Source: a virus. Taken from it: a stretch of DNA of 23,349 nt. The notes beneath the pieces were generated by a model, which searched no databases, was not told the DNA's origin, and worked only from the letters and a program-made list of their open reading frames with translations. Below are positions 8,763 through 16,802 of the stretch, piece by piece. Where the stretch lies: positions 1 through 23,349 of IMG/VR virus record IMGVR_UViG_3300043395_000246. One strand, 5' to 3'. Each line of letters starts with the position of its first letter. Position 1 is the stretch's first letter. Made by a program: the position numbers and the translations under genes.

Positions 8763-9227
8763 TTAAGTATAAACCAAAAAGTTTCCGTCTTGGTCAATAA
8801 TAATTTCGAATAGTTCGTCGATAATAAATCGTTCGGCTGGCAAAATGGTTGGATAAAGTCCGCCAACGCCTTTAAAGGTAGCCGTAATGCTTGCGGATTG
8901 TTCCATTGGCGCCGATTGGCTCAACGATTCAATCGTTGCCAAGCCAATAAATGTTAAATTGTCGTCCTGTCCAGCCGATAAATAAATGCGCTCGCGGTTA
9001 ATGTAAGCGTTGTATAAATCGCCAAAGGAATAGCCGTCCTGGATGTAAAGCGAATCGCTAGACAATGACCAAGACCCAAGACGCGAAACGTGATCTGTAA
9101 AAAAACCCGATTCGTTGCTGGTTTTATCCAACTGGCTCATTTCCGCTGATAAATTGTAAGCCGTAGACTTGGCCACGCGGTCAAGTCCAACGGTAACAAA
9201 TAAAGCGGAGCCGTTAACCTTACCCAT
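8763..9227 (-). CDS. Major tail tube protein paralogue 1
   Basis: This is a 154-residue protein from the ATG at 9227; an upstream in-frame TTG at 9242 would add five residues. I prefer the ATG because MGKVNG then aligns with the start of the neighbouring tail-tube gene, and the overlap with the upstream gene becomes a usual 8 bp (ATGGGTAA). Shared blocks with the paralogue are GKVNG, DHVSRLGSWSLSSDSLY, FGDLYNAY and SAPMEQSASITATFKGVGGL. The last 30 residues (ERFIIDELFEIIIDQDGNFL) are an extension missing from the paralogue. It may be a second tube subunit, a terminator ring or a decorated minor subunit. Family assignment is fairly sure, the division of labour is not. Confidence 0.72.
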   Translation of the reverse strand: MGKVNGSALFVTVGLDRVAKSTAYNLSAEMSQLDKTSNESGFFTDHVSRLGSWSLSSDSLYIQDGYSFGDLYNAYINRERIYLSAGQDDNLTFIGLATIESLSQSAPMEQSASITATFKGVGGLYPTILPAERFIIDELFEIIIDQDGNFLVYT

Positions 9228-9645
9228 CAATCCAATTTTCAATCGTTAAAATTTCCCGATGCACAATGTTTGTGTCGGTAATACTTGAAAGGCTAGTTTG
9301 TTGAACAAGTTTTGCAGTTACAATTTTGCCAAGGTCTAGCGGTAAGTAGTTTTCAGGATAACGGCAAACGATTTGTAAAATTCCGTCGGCTATTGTGTCG
9401 GCATCAATGCGTCCAAAAGGTGCAATTCCGCCAGTTACAACGTCCAAAGTTATTGTAGTTATATAGTTAAACTCCTGGTTGTCTTTATCGTCTTCTTGCG
9501 TTTGATTTCCTATTAAAATGTATGGAAATGCCGCCTCGTCAGGAGCAAACGTGTCGTAACATGGAATTTGTCCGCCTTTATAGGTTATTGTATTGTTTAA
9601 AGCCGTCCAGTAAGCCTTGCGCACAAATAGTTTTATATTTCTCAT
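9220..9645 (-). CDS. DUF3168-like tail completion / tail terminator protein
   Basis: This is a 141-residue protein located between the HK97 gp10-like gene and the tail tube, where many siphophages encode a DUF3168 tail-completion protein that caps the tail and joins it to the head. Visible features are an N-terminal helix (MRNIKLFVRKAYWTALNN), PCYDTFAPDEAAFPYILIGN (about residues 28-47), a central beta stretch FNYITTITLDVVTGG, and a C-terminal REILTIENWIDG. The pattern of PYI-IG followed by a strand-rich region fits the family. Its ATG overlaps the stop of the upstream gene by 4 bp. Assignment rests on gene order plus a moderate match. Confidence 0.65.
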   Translation of the reverse strand: MRNIKLFVRKAYWTALNNTITYKGGQIPCYDTFAPDEAAFPYILIGNQTQEDDKDNQEFNYITTITLDVVTGGIAPFGRIDADTIADGILQIVCRYPENYLPLDLGKIVTAKLVQQTSLSSITDTNIVHREILTIENWIDG

Positions 9646-10091
9646 TGCTTTTTATTCATTAATGTCGTTAACGTGCGCTCAATTTTCTTTGGCAATTCAG
9701 TTCGTTGCTTATAAACCTCAGGATAAAAAAACGGTCTTGCTGGCAAGTTTACTTCTTTAATTCCAGCGCCTTTGTATTGCTGGGCAAAATTGCTCAATTC
9801 GCTAGGGACCTTTACTTTTGTTCCAGTTCCAAATTCAACGTAAGGCGCATAAGACGCACCAACCTCAACGCCGCCAGTTACCTGGTTTTTGCTTACTTTT
9901 ATTGGCGTTGATTGAATGCTATTTTTTAGGGCGCCAGTATCAACCGCCACATTGCTTGCCGCTTCGCTTTCAATTTTAAGCATTGAGTCCTCTATTTCCG
10001 CGCGCACATAGTCGGAAACTTTGCCCTCTAAGTCTTTAAGATACTTATAAAAGGCATTTAGGCTTTGCTTGTTGAATTCAATGCTTAACAT
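9642..10091 (-). CDS. HK97 gp10-like head-tail / neck protein
   Basis: This 149-residue protein shows the family's signature blocks: VAVDTGALKNSIQ (about residues 48-60), YAPYVEFGTGTKVKVPSE (about 81-98) and LPARPFFYPEVYK (about 116-128). Members of this family sit in the neck between connector and tail tube and are needed for joining heads to tails or for tail completion. It starts immediately after the stop of the head-closure gene (TAA then ATG), so the two are translationally coupled. Confidence is high. Confidence 0.88.
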   Translation of the reverse strand: MLSIEFNKQSLNAFYKYLKDLEGKVSDYVRAEIEDSMLKIESEAASNVAVDTGALKNSIQSTPIKVSKNQVTGGVEVGASYAPYVEFGTGTKVKVPSELSNFAQQYKGAGIKEVNLPARPFFYPEVYKQRTELPKKIERTLTTLMNKKQ

Positions 10092-10433
10092 TTAGTCGCG
10101 TTCTATTGCAATAAATTTAATCATTCGGTCGTATTCTAAAACGTCAATTATTTCGCTAATTACTAGCGTTCTGCCAGCGTAATTAATATGCATTGACTTT
10201 GTAATTGTAACCAGCGGATTGTCGCGAATAATAACCTCCCATTGGTTTTTAATTACCATTTGATCCTCGCTATTTTGACGCTGGCCGCTTAGGTTTGTGA
10301 CCTTTGCCCAGCAAGTATAAGTAAGCGTTTGTTGCGAATAAAAGCCGCCGTAACCATCGCCAAAAAGGCTTGGATTAAAAAACGAAATTCGTTCGCGTAG
10401 GTCGCCCGCTTTAAGTTCCTTATTTGTTCTCAC
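10092..10433 (-). CDS. Head closure / head-tail joining protein
   Basis: This is a 113-residue protein with the features of the head-tail joining family (SPP1 gp16-like head closure): GDLRERISFFNP near residues 11-22, DGYGGFYSQQTLTYTCWAKV near 26-45, and a C-terminal strand pair ending MIKFIAIERD. The start is GTG at 10433, overlapping the TGA of the upstream connector gene by 4 bp; no better ATG exists. The protein would plug the connector after packaging and form the docking surface for the tail. Confidence 0.82.
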   Translation of the reverse strand: MRTNKELKAGDLRERISFFNPSLFGDGYGGFYSQQTLTYTCWAKVTNLSGQRQNSEDQMVIKNQWEVIIRDNPLVTITKSMHINYAGRTLVISEIIDVLEYDRMIKFIAIERD

Positions 10434-11017
10434 GCGCCAAACCAGTTATAAGTTTTATACGGCATTAATAACGCTTTAACGCCTAAAGGTGATTCAATAG
10501 CCTGTAAATCGCTGAAATCCTCGCGTCGTTCGTAAAGCGTGTTTACCATCATTTTAACCGCCAATTTAATGTCCTCAGGAACGGTTGTAAATCCAGCCGT
10601 ATAAACCAATTTAAATTTATAGGACTGAGCGCCGCCAAGAATAAACAACTTAGGAAACAAGCCAGCATTAACACGATACTGCAAAGGCGTTTCAACATTG
10701 TTTTCGTCTATTGTCACGCATTTGCTAATATTTGCCTCGTTTGTTAGCGGTCCGTATGGCATTTGGAACTGATAAGGGAACGTAAACGAGTCAATCGTTA
10801 CGGTCTTTAAAACAATGCTTTTGCCCATGTATGACTCGCAATGAACGCGAGCCATTTTAATAAGGCTAGTAATTAGCGCATCCTCAGAAAATCCGTCGAT
10901 TCTTGCGTATTCTTTAGCCTCTGCCAAAGTAATTGGCTCGGTTACGGTTCCCGTGCTTAGTTGTACCGCGTAGCCTGTAAAACTGCCATTGCTTGGCCTA
11001 TATAGTAAATCACTCAT
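10430..11017 (-). CDS. Head-tail connector (gp6-like adaptor)
   Basis: This is a 195-residue protein. EPITLAEAKEYARIDGFSED near residues 27-46 is the typical helical start of gp6/gp15-like connector adaptors, which form a ring under the portal. A C-terminal helix VKMMVNTLYERREDFSD is also usual. The ATG at 11017 overlaps the end of the glycosyltransferase gene (ATGAGTGA); an upstream TTG at 11041 would give a longer overlap and is less likely. It begins a tightly coupled series of connector and tail genes, each overlapping or abutting the next down to 8763. Confidence 0.8.
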   Translation of the reverse strand: MSDLLYRPSNGSFTGYAVQLSTGTVTEPITLAEAKEYARIDGFSEDALITSLIKMARVHCESYMGKSIVLKTVTIDSFTFPYQFQMPYGPLTNEANISKCVTIDENNVETPLQYRVNAGLFPKLFILGGAQSYKFKLVYTAGFTTVPEDIKLAVKMMVNTLYERREDFSDLQAIESPLGVKALLMPYKTYNWFGA

Positions 11018-11996
11018 TGTATTGTTTCTTTGCTTTGTCAACGATAAAATTAAAGAATCTTTCTAGTTCTTGGTCTTGGTATTTAAGGCGTTCCTCTGCA
11101 AGGTTGCGCATTATGTTTTGGTGGAAATCGTAAAGGATTTCGTCACTCATCAACTCTTCAATTTTTGCAGCCATTCCGTCCAAGTCGTTGCGGTCAAAGT
11201 AAAGGCCAGCGGCGCCAAGGCATTCCTTTAATCCATCTGTTGGCGTGCAAATTACTGGCAGTCGATTAATAGCCGCCTCTAAACCTACACGGCCATAGGA
11301 CTCATAAAACGATGGTACAAGCACAATGTTGGTTTTGCCATAAATCAAATGCACGTCAGGCGTTTGCGCAACGTACTTAAGATTTTTTAGCGTGTCGTCA
11401 ATAATTTGCTCTCCATAACTACCAAGCACGCCAAGAAATTTACGCTTTGGCAAGCGCTTTGCAAGTTCGATTAATATTTGGCCGCCCTTGTTTTCGTTGC
11501 AATTAATTAGGGTAATATATTGCCCATGCTTGCGGTTATATTTAACGTCCTCGGGAAAAATTGGAGGCTTGCAAACAATCGACGCATTTGGGTAAGGTCC
11601 GTTTTGTACATTCTTTTCGTTGGCCTTGTTGTTATAAACAACGTGAATGTTTTGCGCTTTAAATCTGACGTTTCTATAATCGGAATCGTTGTGACTTAAA
11701 AAAATCAATTGCTTTTTAAATTGTTTTGCCCAATTAATCGCAACGCCTGTATTGTCCAAATGGGTAAATATTACGCTTGCATTTTGTAAGGCTAGAAAAA
11801 AGTCGTTTGAATAATAGCCAGTAATAAATTTTATAAAACTAAACTTTTCGCCGTCGGGATAAATTTGGCTTTCGGGTAAAATGACCTCAATATTGCATCC
11901 TTTTTGGTGGAAATATTTGGCGTAATGCTGAACGGTCCACTCGGCGCCCGAGTTATGCGTTCCAGCCCAAGCGTGTACAAAAAAAACGATATTCAT
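11010..11996 (-). CDS. GT4-type glycosyltransferase in the structural module
   Basis: This is a 328-residue GT-B enzyme. The N-terminus MNIVFFVHAWAGTHNSGAEW gives the first strand and glycine-rich loop of an acceptor domain. The C-terminal nucleotide-sugar domain shows the EX7E motif in FYESYGRVGLEAA (E232, E240), followed by PVICTPTDGLKECLG. GT4 enzymes transfer sugar from a nucleotide-sugar donor; donor and acceptor cannot be read here. It sits just after the capsid terminator and overlaps the connector gene by 8 bp, so it is probably made with virion proteins. That suggests glycosylation of a virion protein or alteration of host surface glycans during infection; both are inference. At 328 residues it is slightly short for the family but looks complete. 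Confidence 0.85.
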   Translation of the reverse strand: MNIVFFVHAWAGTHNSGAEWTVQHYAKYFHQKGCNIEVILPESQIYPDGEKFSFIKFITGYYSNDFFLALQNASVIFTHLDNTGVAINWAKQFKKQLIFLSHNDSDYRNVRFKAQNIHVVYNNKANEKNVQNGPYPNASIVCKPPIFPEDVKYNRKHGQYITLINCNENKGGQILIELAKRLPKRKFLGVLGSYGEQIIDDTLKNLKYVAQTPDVHLIYGKTNIVLVPSFYESYGRVGLEAAINRLPVICTPTDGLKECLGAAGLYFDRNDLDGMAAKIEELMSDEILYDFHQNIMRNLAEERLKYQDQELERFFNFIVDKAKKQYNE

Positions 11997-12042
11997 GTTT
12001 TTTATTTTTGATTCGTTGAAAGGTATTGATTTTTAAATAAAT

Positions 12043-12071
12043 AAAAAAAAGCCCCGACGATTTGTCGGGGC
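12043..12071 (-). terminator. Rho-independent terminator after the capsid gene
   Basis: A perfect 8-bp GC-rich stem (GCCCCGAC / GTCGGGGC, 12051-12071, loop of 5) is followed on the minus strand by eight T. It lies 27 bp after the capsid stop and before the glycosyltransferase. Confidence 0.92.
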
Positions 12072-12097
12072 CTTAATCAAACTAAACACCTATTTAC

Positions 12098-13300
12098 TTA
12101 TACTGCGGAACCGTTAGCCAAAGCGGCTGCGAATGATCCGTAAACGATTGATTGAGTGGTATAAACTGCCAAAGCAATTCTTTCCTCAACGCGTACAGTT
12201 ACAAAGTTCTTAGTAACGTTGTCAGCATCCTGCTCAAAGAATTCAAGCGTAATGCCCTGACGTACGAACAACTGTGAACCAAGCGCAAAATCACCAACAA
12301 AGAAATCGCCAGCAACAACGCCATTGATTGCGTAAACTGGAACACCAAGGATAAACATTTGCCCGCCAGTCATTGAAACGTAAGACGGCAAAATGTATGC
12401 GCCGCTAGTTTCTTTAACAGATACCAAAGCAAGATAATCGCTTGGATTAATCATGATTGCGTTAGGGGAATACTCATTTTTAGTTGTTTGAACACTCGCT
12501 GCAGCCAAAACGTCAAATCTGTTAATTAGAGTACCGAATTTAACAGTAGTCCAAGCAGAGCCGTCAGTTGCAAAACCATTCAAGTTCTGACCAATACCGC
12601 TTCCGTACAAAAGTTGAGTGTCTTCTACGTTCAACAATTTGCTTGGCGCACGGCTGGAAAGATATGCAATCAAACCTGGGGTGTCGTCCAACATTTCTTT
12701 TGTCAATCTCATGAAAGTTGGGATTGTACGGATGGAACGATCTACCGCAGTCAAATCGAAATCAGACTGAGGCTTGGAGGAACCCTGAGCAGTTGGTGCC
12801 GCAGCGTTATCGTAAGCAGATTCGCGAACGAAACGGATAAGGTTAGAAGATGTTTGACCAACTGGCAACAATTGACGAACGTTAACCTTTCTGTTTGGAG
12901 TAAACTTCAAATCTGGAACTCTTTCCGCTGGGATAACTTCGCCAGTATAAGAGTTACCAATTGTCATGTCGCCGCCTTTCAATTCAAGGTCCAACTTAAC
13001 TTTGTTAGCGTTTCCGCTTTTGTAGTTTCCGAATGCGTCAGATGCAAAAGCCTTTTCCAATTCGCTGGAGAAAGAGTAACCTTTTGCAGCGCTAGCGAAA
13101 CCAGCCTGGGTTCTAGCGTCTACGCCGTCAAGTTGAGCCTGTAGCGCGTCTGCTTTTTCATTTAGTTTTGCGGTTTCAGCGCTTAGAGATTTTCTAAACT
13201 CTTCGCCCGCTTCTTTCATTGCCTTTACGTCGGAAATTAACGCTTCGTTGCTTTCCAATTTGGCAAGTACTGAATCCAATTGAGATTTAATTGCTTCCAT
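12098..13300 (-). CDS. Major capsid protein, HK97 fold
   Basis: At 400 residues this has the layout of an HK97-type capsid protein. An N-terminal coiled-coil delta domain (about residues 1-65, MEAIKSQLDSVLAKLESNEA onward) acts as internal scaffold and is normally cut off by the prohead protease. The mature part contains VRQLLPVGQTSSNLIRFVRE near 141-160, an E-loop-like segment with FDLTAVDRSIRTIPTFMRLT, LNVEDTQLLYGSGIGQNLNG, and the C-terminal FVTVRVEERIALAVYTTQSI. It starts 6 bp after the protease stop and is followed by a strong terminator, so protease and capsid appear to be a two-gene unit. The exact cleavage site is not obvious. Confidence 0.93.
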   Translation of the reverse strand: MEAIKSQLDSVLAKLESNEALISDVKAMKEAGEEFRKSLSAETAKLNEKADALQAQLDGVDARTQAGFASAAKGYSFSSELEKAFASDAFGNYKSGNANKVKLDLELKGGDMTIGNSYTGEVIPAERVPDLKFTPNRKVNVRQLLPVGQTSSNLIRFVRESAYDNAAAPTAQGSSKPQSDFDLTAVDRSIRTIPTFMRLTKEMLDDTPGLIAYLSSRAPSKLLNVEDTQLLYGSGIGQNLNGFATDGSAWTTVKFGTLINRFDVLAAASVQTTKNEYSPNAIMINPSDYLALVSVKETSGAYILPSYVSMTGGQMFILGVPVYAINGVVAGDFFVGDFALGSQLFVRQGITLEFFEQDADNVTKNFVTVRVEERIALAVYTTQSIVYGSFAAALANGSAV

Positions 13301-13306
13301 TTTGTT

Positions 13307-14014
13307 TTAAATAAATTTTTTAAGTTTTTGGTAATATTCAAATTCCAAAGCCATTGCAATGGACGGGTCTTCGTTGCTTTTGAATTGAGTTGCCTCGGAT
13401 TCTACAATTTCGACTGCTTGCAATGCCTTAAGATGGTTTTCAAGTTGTTTTAATCCTATTTCCAACTGAATCATTCCCTCGTCGGTAAGGTCGCCATTGC
13501 GCAAAATGTTGCAAAACTTAGCCAACATCTCTTCGCTTTTTGGCTTGTCCCATGATTTCATTGATTCAATCGGGGTGTTTGGATTGGCTCCCCAAGTTAC
13601 TGTTGAACCCTCCCAAAGTTTAATTTCTCTAATTTCTCGGTAACCAGCCTTATTGTCGGCCTTAATAATTTCAAAGCCAACAGAATGCTCGTTAAAAACG
13701 CCCTCTGCATAAAGTTTAATTACGTCTTTGCCGTAACTGGTCTCGGTAATCTTAGACGTAAAACGCAAGCCTTTTGCGTCTTCCATTAATTCCGTAGGCT
13801 TACCCAACGGCATTAAAGGGTTGTGCTGCAAAAGGTGCATGATTCTGTTGCGGCCCATTGGTCCGTTTTCGGCAACAGTCTTTTTGTAGGCGCCCGAAAC
13901 GATTACGTCTCCGTCCGAATCTATGTTATTGAATGCAGAAAAATAACCAGTTACGATGCCTTTAACATCGTCAACGTCTTCAATTATTCCCTGGCTAATA
14001 TTCTTGTAAATCAT
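13307..14014 (-). CDS. HK97-type prohead protease (peptidase U35)
   Basis: This 235-residue serine protease trims the capsid delta domain and scaffold during prohead maturation. Visible family motifs are GYFSAFNNIDSDGDVI (about residues 23-38), the likely catalytic His in LLQHNP (H64), EHSVGFEI with the likely catalytic Ser (S111), and IKLWEGSTVTWGANP (about 131-145). The C-terminal 80 residues are Glu/Lys-rich and helical, as often seen in the self-cleaved tail of this family. The capsid gene follows after 6 bp. A promoter-like box sits just upstream at 14029-14036, directly after the terminator of the preceding gene. Confidence 0.92.
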   Translation of the reverse strand: MIYKNISQGIIEDVDDVKGIVTGYFSAFNNIDSDGDVIVSGAYKKTVAENGPMGRNRIMHLLQHNPLMPLGKPTELMEDAKGLRFTSKITETSYGKDVIKLYAEGVFNEHSVGFEIIKADNKAGYREIREIKLWEGSTVTWGANPNTPIESMKSWDKPKSEEMLAKFCNILRNGDLTDEGMIQLEIGLKQLENHLKALQAVEIVESEATQFKSNEDPSIAMALEFEYYQKLKKFI

Positions 14015-14028
14015 TGCGTCTTTTTTTG

Positions 14029-14063
14029 TAAAAATAAAAGGCTATAAAAAAAAAGCAAACCAA
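14029..14063 (-). promoter_or_regulatory. Putative late promoter before the protease-capsid unit
   Basis: On the minus strand TTTG is followed after 19 nt by TATTTTTA (14036-14029) and then CAAAAAAAG. The plus-strand 17-mer CTTTTTTTGTAAAAATA is identical to the one before the portal gene. The TTTG overlaps the terminator hairpin of the upstream gene. Confidence 0.5.
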
Positions 14064-14077
14064 TAAATTACTGGTTT
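14046..14077 (-). terminator. Terminator overlapping the stop codon of the GT25-like gene
   Basis: The minus-strand hairpin AAACCAGTA / TATTGGTTT (14057-14077, one G-U pair, very small loop) is followed by GC and nine T (14054-14046). The TAA stop of the GT25-like gene (14070-14068) lies inside the hairpin. Confidence 0.7.
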
Positions 14078-14646
14078 ACAAAAAAGCCAACCCTTTGCTC
14101 AGATTCATAAAATAAACTTGTATAATCTTTAAATCCTCCCTCAATGTCGGAATCGCTTGGGCGCTGGTAACTTAGAAAAGGGTAAACAACATAACTGTTG
14201 CCTTTTGGATGGACTATTGTCCTATAATATTCGTCAATTGGCACGTCCAAATCTAATTCTGCCATTTCTTTTGCAAAGCGATGCGAATAAATTATTGCGT
14301 GCGTGGTCCAAGCGCCGTAGGTCCTAACCAATCGCTTGTTTATTCTGTCAATTCTTGGGTCTTTTATATTGGCCCCAAGCATCAACATATCCCAGCCAGC
14401 GGGCAAGTCATTGATTGCGTCTTGTAAATTTGTGGCCCAACCTCTAAACGTTGCGTCGTCCTCAAATATCAAAACGTCGCCCTCGCATTCTTGAAATATT
14501 TTTTTAAAGGTTTGTGCTAATCCAAGCCAGCCCCATTCGTGCTGGATTGCGCTTACTCGTTCCAAATTAAAATGAGGCGCCAATTCATTCATTGACGACC
14601 TCCATTTGTCTTTGCGGTGATCTAAGTTAATAACGTGTGCAATCAT
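14068..14646 (-). CDS. GT25-like glycosyltransferase in the head module
   Basis: This is a 192-residue protein with the GT25 (LPS biosynthesis type) pattern. It begins MIAHVINLDHRKDKW (strand, then the Asn-Leu and basic motif), has GDVLIFEDDATF with the metal/nucleotide-binding acidic motif E62-D63-D64, then RTYGAWTTHAIIYSHRFAKE (about residues 108-127) and VPIDEYY. The family transfers hexoses to lipooligosaccharide or to protein hydroxylysine-type acceptors; the substrate here is unknown. Its ATG overlaps the MuF-protein stop (ATGA), so it is co-translated with head genes, and its stop codon is inside a terminator hairpin. The placement between head morphogenesis and protease genes is unusual and suggests cargo acquired at the end of the portal operon. 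Confidence 0.8.
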   Translation of the reverse strand: MIAHVINLDHRKDKWRSSMNELAPHFNLERVSAIQHEWGWLGLAQTFKKIFQECEGDVLIFEDDATFRGWATNLQDAINDLPAGWDMLMLGANIKDPRIDRINKRLVRTYGAWTTHAIIYSHRFAKEMAELDLDVPIDEYYRTIVHPKGNSYVVYPFLSYQRPSDSDIEGGFKDYTSLFYESEQRVGFFVNQ

Positions 14647-15434
14647 TTGCGCATGGGTAAGCCGTCAACGTCTCGCATTATTCTAAACACAACTTTGCAT
14701 CGGCAATTACATATTTGGTCGGCGCCAGCACCTTGGGAGCCGTCGCCTGGTTGTCTCATCTCATCACCACCAACAATAAAATTTTGGTCAAATGGAATCC
14801 AAGGCTTTGCTTTCATTTCTGCATGATCAGGACGGGTGCGCGTGTCTGTCGCTGGAATCCATTTTTTTTCATACATAAAATCCGAGGTTTTAGACGACTC
14901 CATTGCAGCCACATTTGTTGCAATTACCATTTCAGTCCTAGCAATCAACTTGGCCCTGTTTTTAAATATTAATGCAATTGATTGCTCAATATTGCGCGCA
15001 ATTTCTAGCGCACCAAGACCCTCATTTAATCCTCCTAAAACAATATTTCGGATAATCTTTTGGCTTGTTCTGTTAATTTCTATTAGGGTTTGCGGCAAGT
15101 TTCTAACTGCAAACAAACGCATAAAGTCACGCCATCCAGCGCGTAATGCTTCTTTTGTGGCTTTTGTTGGCGGTTGTATTGCGTTATACATGGCGTCGGC
15201 GTATGCCGTTCCAGCCACAACGTAAAGGTTTTCCAAAGTGTCAGCCAAAGGCGCTGGACTAATTAGGTCAAATTGGTTTATATTACCTGGCGCTTGTTTT
15301 ATTGCGTCCAAATACGGTTGCATTTGCTTTTTTAAAGCCGTGTAAATTTGCTTTTCGTAGCGCTTTTCGTAACGTCTCTGCAATGCATCCAATTGCTTTG
15401 CAAGCGCTAAATCTTTTTTAGTTGGATTGGGCAT
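14643..15434 (-). CDS. MuF-like head morphogenesis protein
   Basis: At 263 residues this carries a C-terminal MuF / SPP1 gp7-type domain (about residues 155-250): NRAKLIARTEMVIATNVAAM, KWIPATDTRTRPDHAEM, then MRQPGDGS and the Cys motif QICNCRC. The N-terminal 120 residues are helical and basic. In the family this minor head protein is packaged in a few copies and helps capsid assembly or DNA ejection. It overlaps the portal gene by 17 bp, the usual portal-MuF order. There is no toxin domain fused after MuF. Confidence 0.88.
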   Translation of the reverse strand: MPNPTKKDLALAKQLDALQRRYEKRYEKQIYTALKKQMQPYLDAIKQAPGNINQFDLISPAPLADTLENLYVVAGTAYADAMYNAIQPPTKATKEALRAGWRDFMRLFAVRNLPQTLIEINRTSQKIIRNIVLGGLNEGLGALEIARNIEQSIALIFKNRAKLIARTEMVIATNVAAMESSKTSDFMYEKKWIPATDTRTRPDHAEMKAKPWIPFDQNFIVGGDEMRQPGDGSQGAGADQICNCRCKVVFRIMRDVDGLPMRK

Positions 15435-16794
15435 AATCTCCCAAATTGTCTACGTCGTCAATAGGTTGCGCTGAAAACTCGGACAAGGTCATTAAACCTT
15501 GCGGAATAAATGGTTGCTCCATTAATGTATTGTCAAACTCGCCGTAATTCATGGCCGCGCGCTTTTCGTTTGGAGTCAGCCACCAAGCCTGGGACAATTG
15601 GCCAACCAACTTATCCATGTCGTCCTGCATTTCAGGATAAGCCATATAATCAAAATCCAAAAACAGATTTTTATTACCATACGAGGACAAAAGCCAGTTG
15701 TTTAGCACGTCTCTTATTTCAATATGCAACGGACGCACAACGTTATTTATTAGGGCCTTGTAAGCCGTTTCGGTATTATTAAACGTGCTGGCCTCGGTAT
15801 CGCCTAGCAATTTAGCGTCCACTCCATAAACGCGGCATAATGAGCGTAAAATAACTTTTTGCGTGTCAATGATTGACATATCAACCGCGTTCATTCCCAT
15901 TTGCACCCAAGACAATTTCGCTGGCGTAATAATTACGTCGCCCGCTCTGTTTGCGCCCTGGTAATTTGCCGCGTAATCCTCTTTAAGGCCTTGCGCTTGT
16001 TCGCGTGTAATGTTTACCGTTCCGTCGCCTGTTAAAATACCGCGCGCACCCATGTTTTGCAGCATAGACAAAAGCGCTTGCTTGCCATCGTTAGACGTGG
16101 TTAGATCACGAACTGCGGACCGCAAAGGTGAGGCGCCATAAAGATGGTTAGCGGTTCCAGCGGTATAACTTAAATTAATGTTTTTTAAATGGCCAACATT
16201 TTTGGCATCAATGCGCTCGTAACCGTTATAAGTTAATCTGTATTCCTTAATCGGTTGGTTTAATCCACCGCTTATAATTTCCATGTACTGCGCTGGCAAA
16301 GAGTACAACGCAATGATTGGCGCGTTGGGTTGCTCGCCACGTCTAGCGCCGTAAATGTAAGCGTTGCCAGTAATTAGACGAAATGCAGCAATTTCCTTTA
16401 AAAGGTTGTCCCAAGTTTGAAACTCGTTTGGCTTTTTAAATAACTTTTCAAGTTCAGGAATATGAACCTCTTCCAATGCCTTTGTCTTTAGTCGCTCGGC
16501 TTGGAATTTAGCGCCTGAGTTTTCAAAGTTGCGAGACATTGATTTGTAGTAATTCAATGCCTTTTGATCCTTTACTTCATAAACAACAATTGGCGCGGTG
16601 CTTACCTTGTTAATGATTAAGTTGATAATTGCGTAAAGGTCAGAGTTAAGGTAAAGACCTTTTTCGATAAAATTTTGCGTTGTTGGTGCGGTCCAAATCA
16701 CGTTGTTTCCCAAGTAAGGGAAAACCGCGTTTAAATATGTGGAATCTTTTTGGTTAAAGCCTAGCGCTGCTTTAATTCTATCAATGTAATTCAT
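15418..16794 (-). CDS. Portal protein, HK97 family
   Basis: This is a 458-residue protein of the usual length for HK97-type portals, which form the dodecameric DNA channel at the capsid vertex. Typical regions are YLNSDLYAIINLIINKVSTA near residues 48-67, FRLITGNAYIYG near 137-148, YGASPLRSAVRDLTTSNDGK near 218-237 and VDAKLLGDTEASTFNNTETA near 325-344. The last is the stem-helix region conserved in the family. The ATG has a promoter-like box 17 bp upstream (16812-16819). It is followed by the overlapping MuF gene. Confidence 0.93.
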   Translation of the reverse strand: MNYIDRIKAALGFNQKDSTYLNAVFPYLGNNVIWTAPTTQNFIEKGLYLNSDLYAIINLIINKVSTAPIVVYEVKDQKALNYYKSMSRNFENSGAKFQAERLKTKALEEVHIPELEKLFKKPNEFQTWDNLLKEIAAFRLITGNAYIYGARRGEQPNAPIIALYSLPAQYMEIISGGLNQPIKEYRLTYNGYERIDAKNVGHLKNINLSYTAGTANHLYGASPLRSAVRDLTTSNDGKQALLSMLQNMGARGILTGDGTVNITREQAQGLKEDYAANYQGANRAGDVIITPAKLSWVQMGMNAVDMSIIDTQKVILRSLCRVYGVDAKLLGDTEASTFNNTETAYKALINNVVRPLHIEIRDVLNNWLLSSYGNKNLFLDFDYMAYPEMQDDMDKLVGQLSQAWWLTPNEKRAAMNYGEFDNTLMEQPFIPQGLMTLSEFSAQPIDDVDNLGDYAQSN

Positions 16795-16802
16795 TCCGTT
16801 TG

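Noticed and set aside
9228-9242. TTG start extending tail tube protein 1 by five residues
   Set aside because: The ATG at 9227 matches the start of the paralogue and gives the usual short overlap with the upstream gene.
11018-11041. TTG start extending the connector protein by eight residues
   Set aside because: The ATG at 11017 gives an ATGAGTGA overlap typical of coupled genes here.
12614-13144. 176-codon open frame on the plus strand
   Set aside because: It is antisense to the capsid gene, has no family-like motifs and a composition explained by the codon pattern of the real gene.
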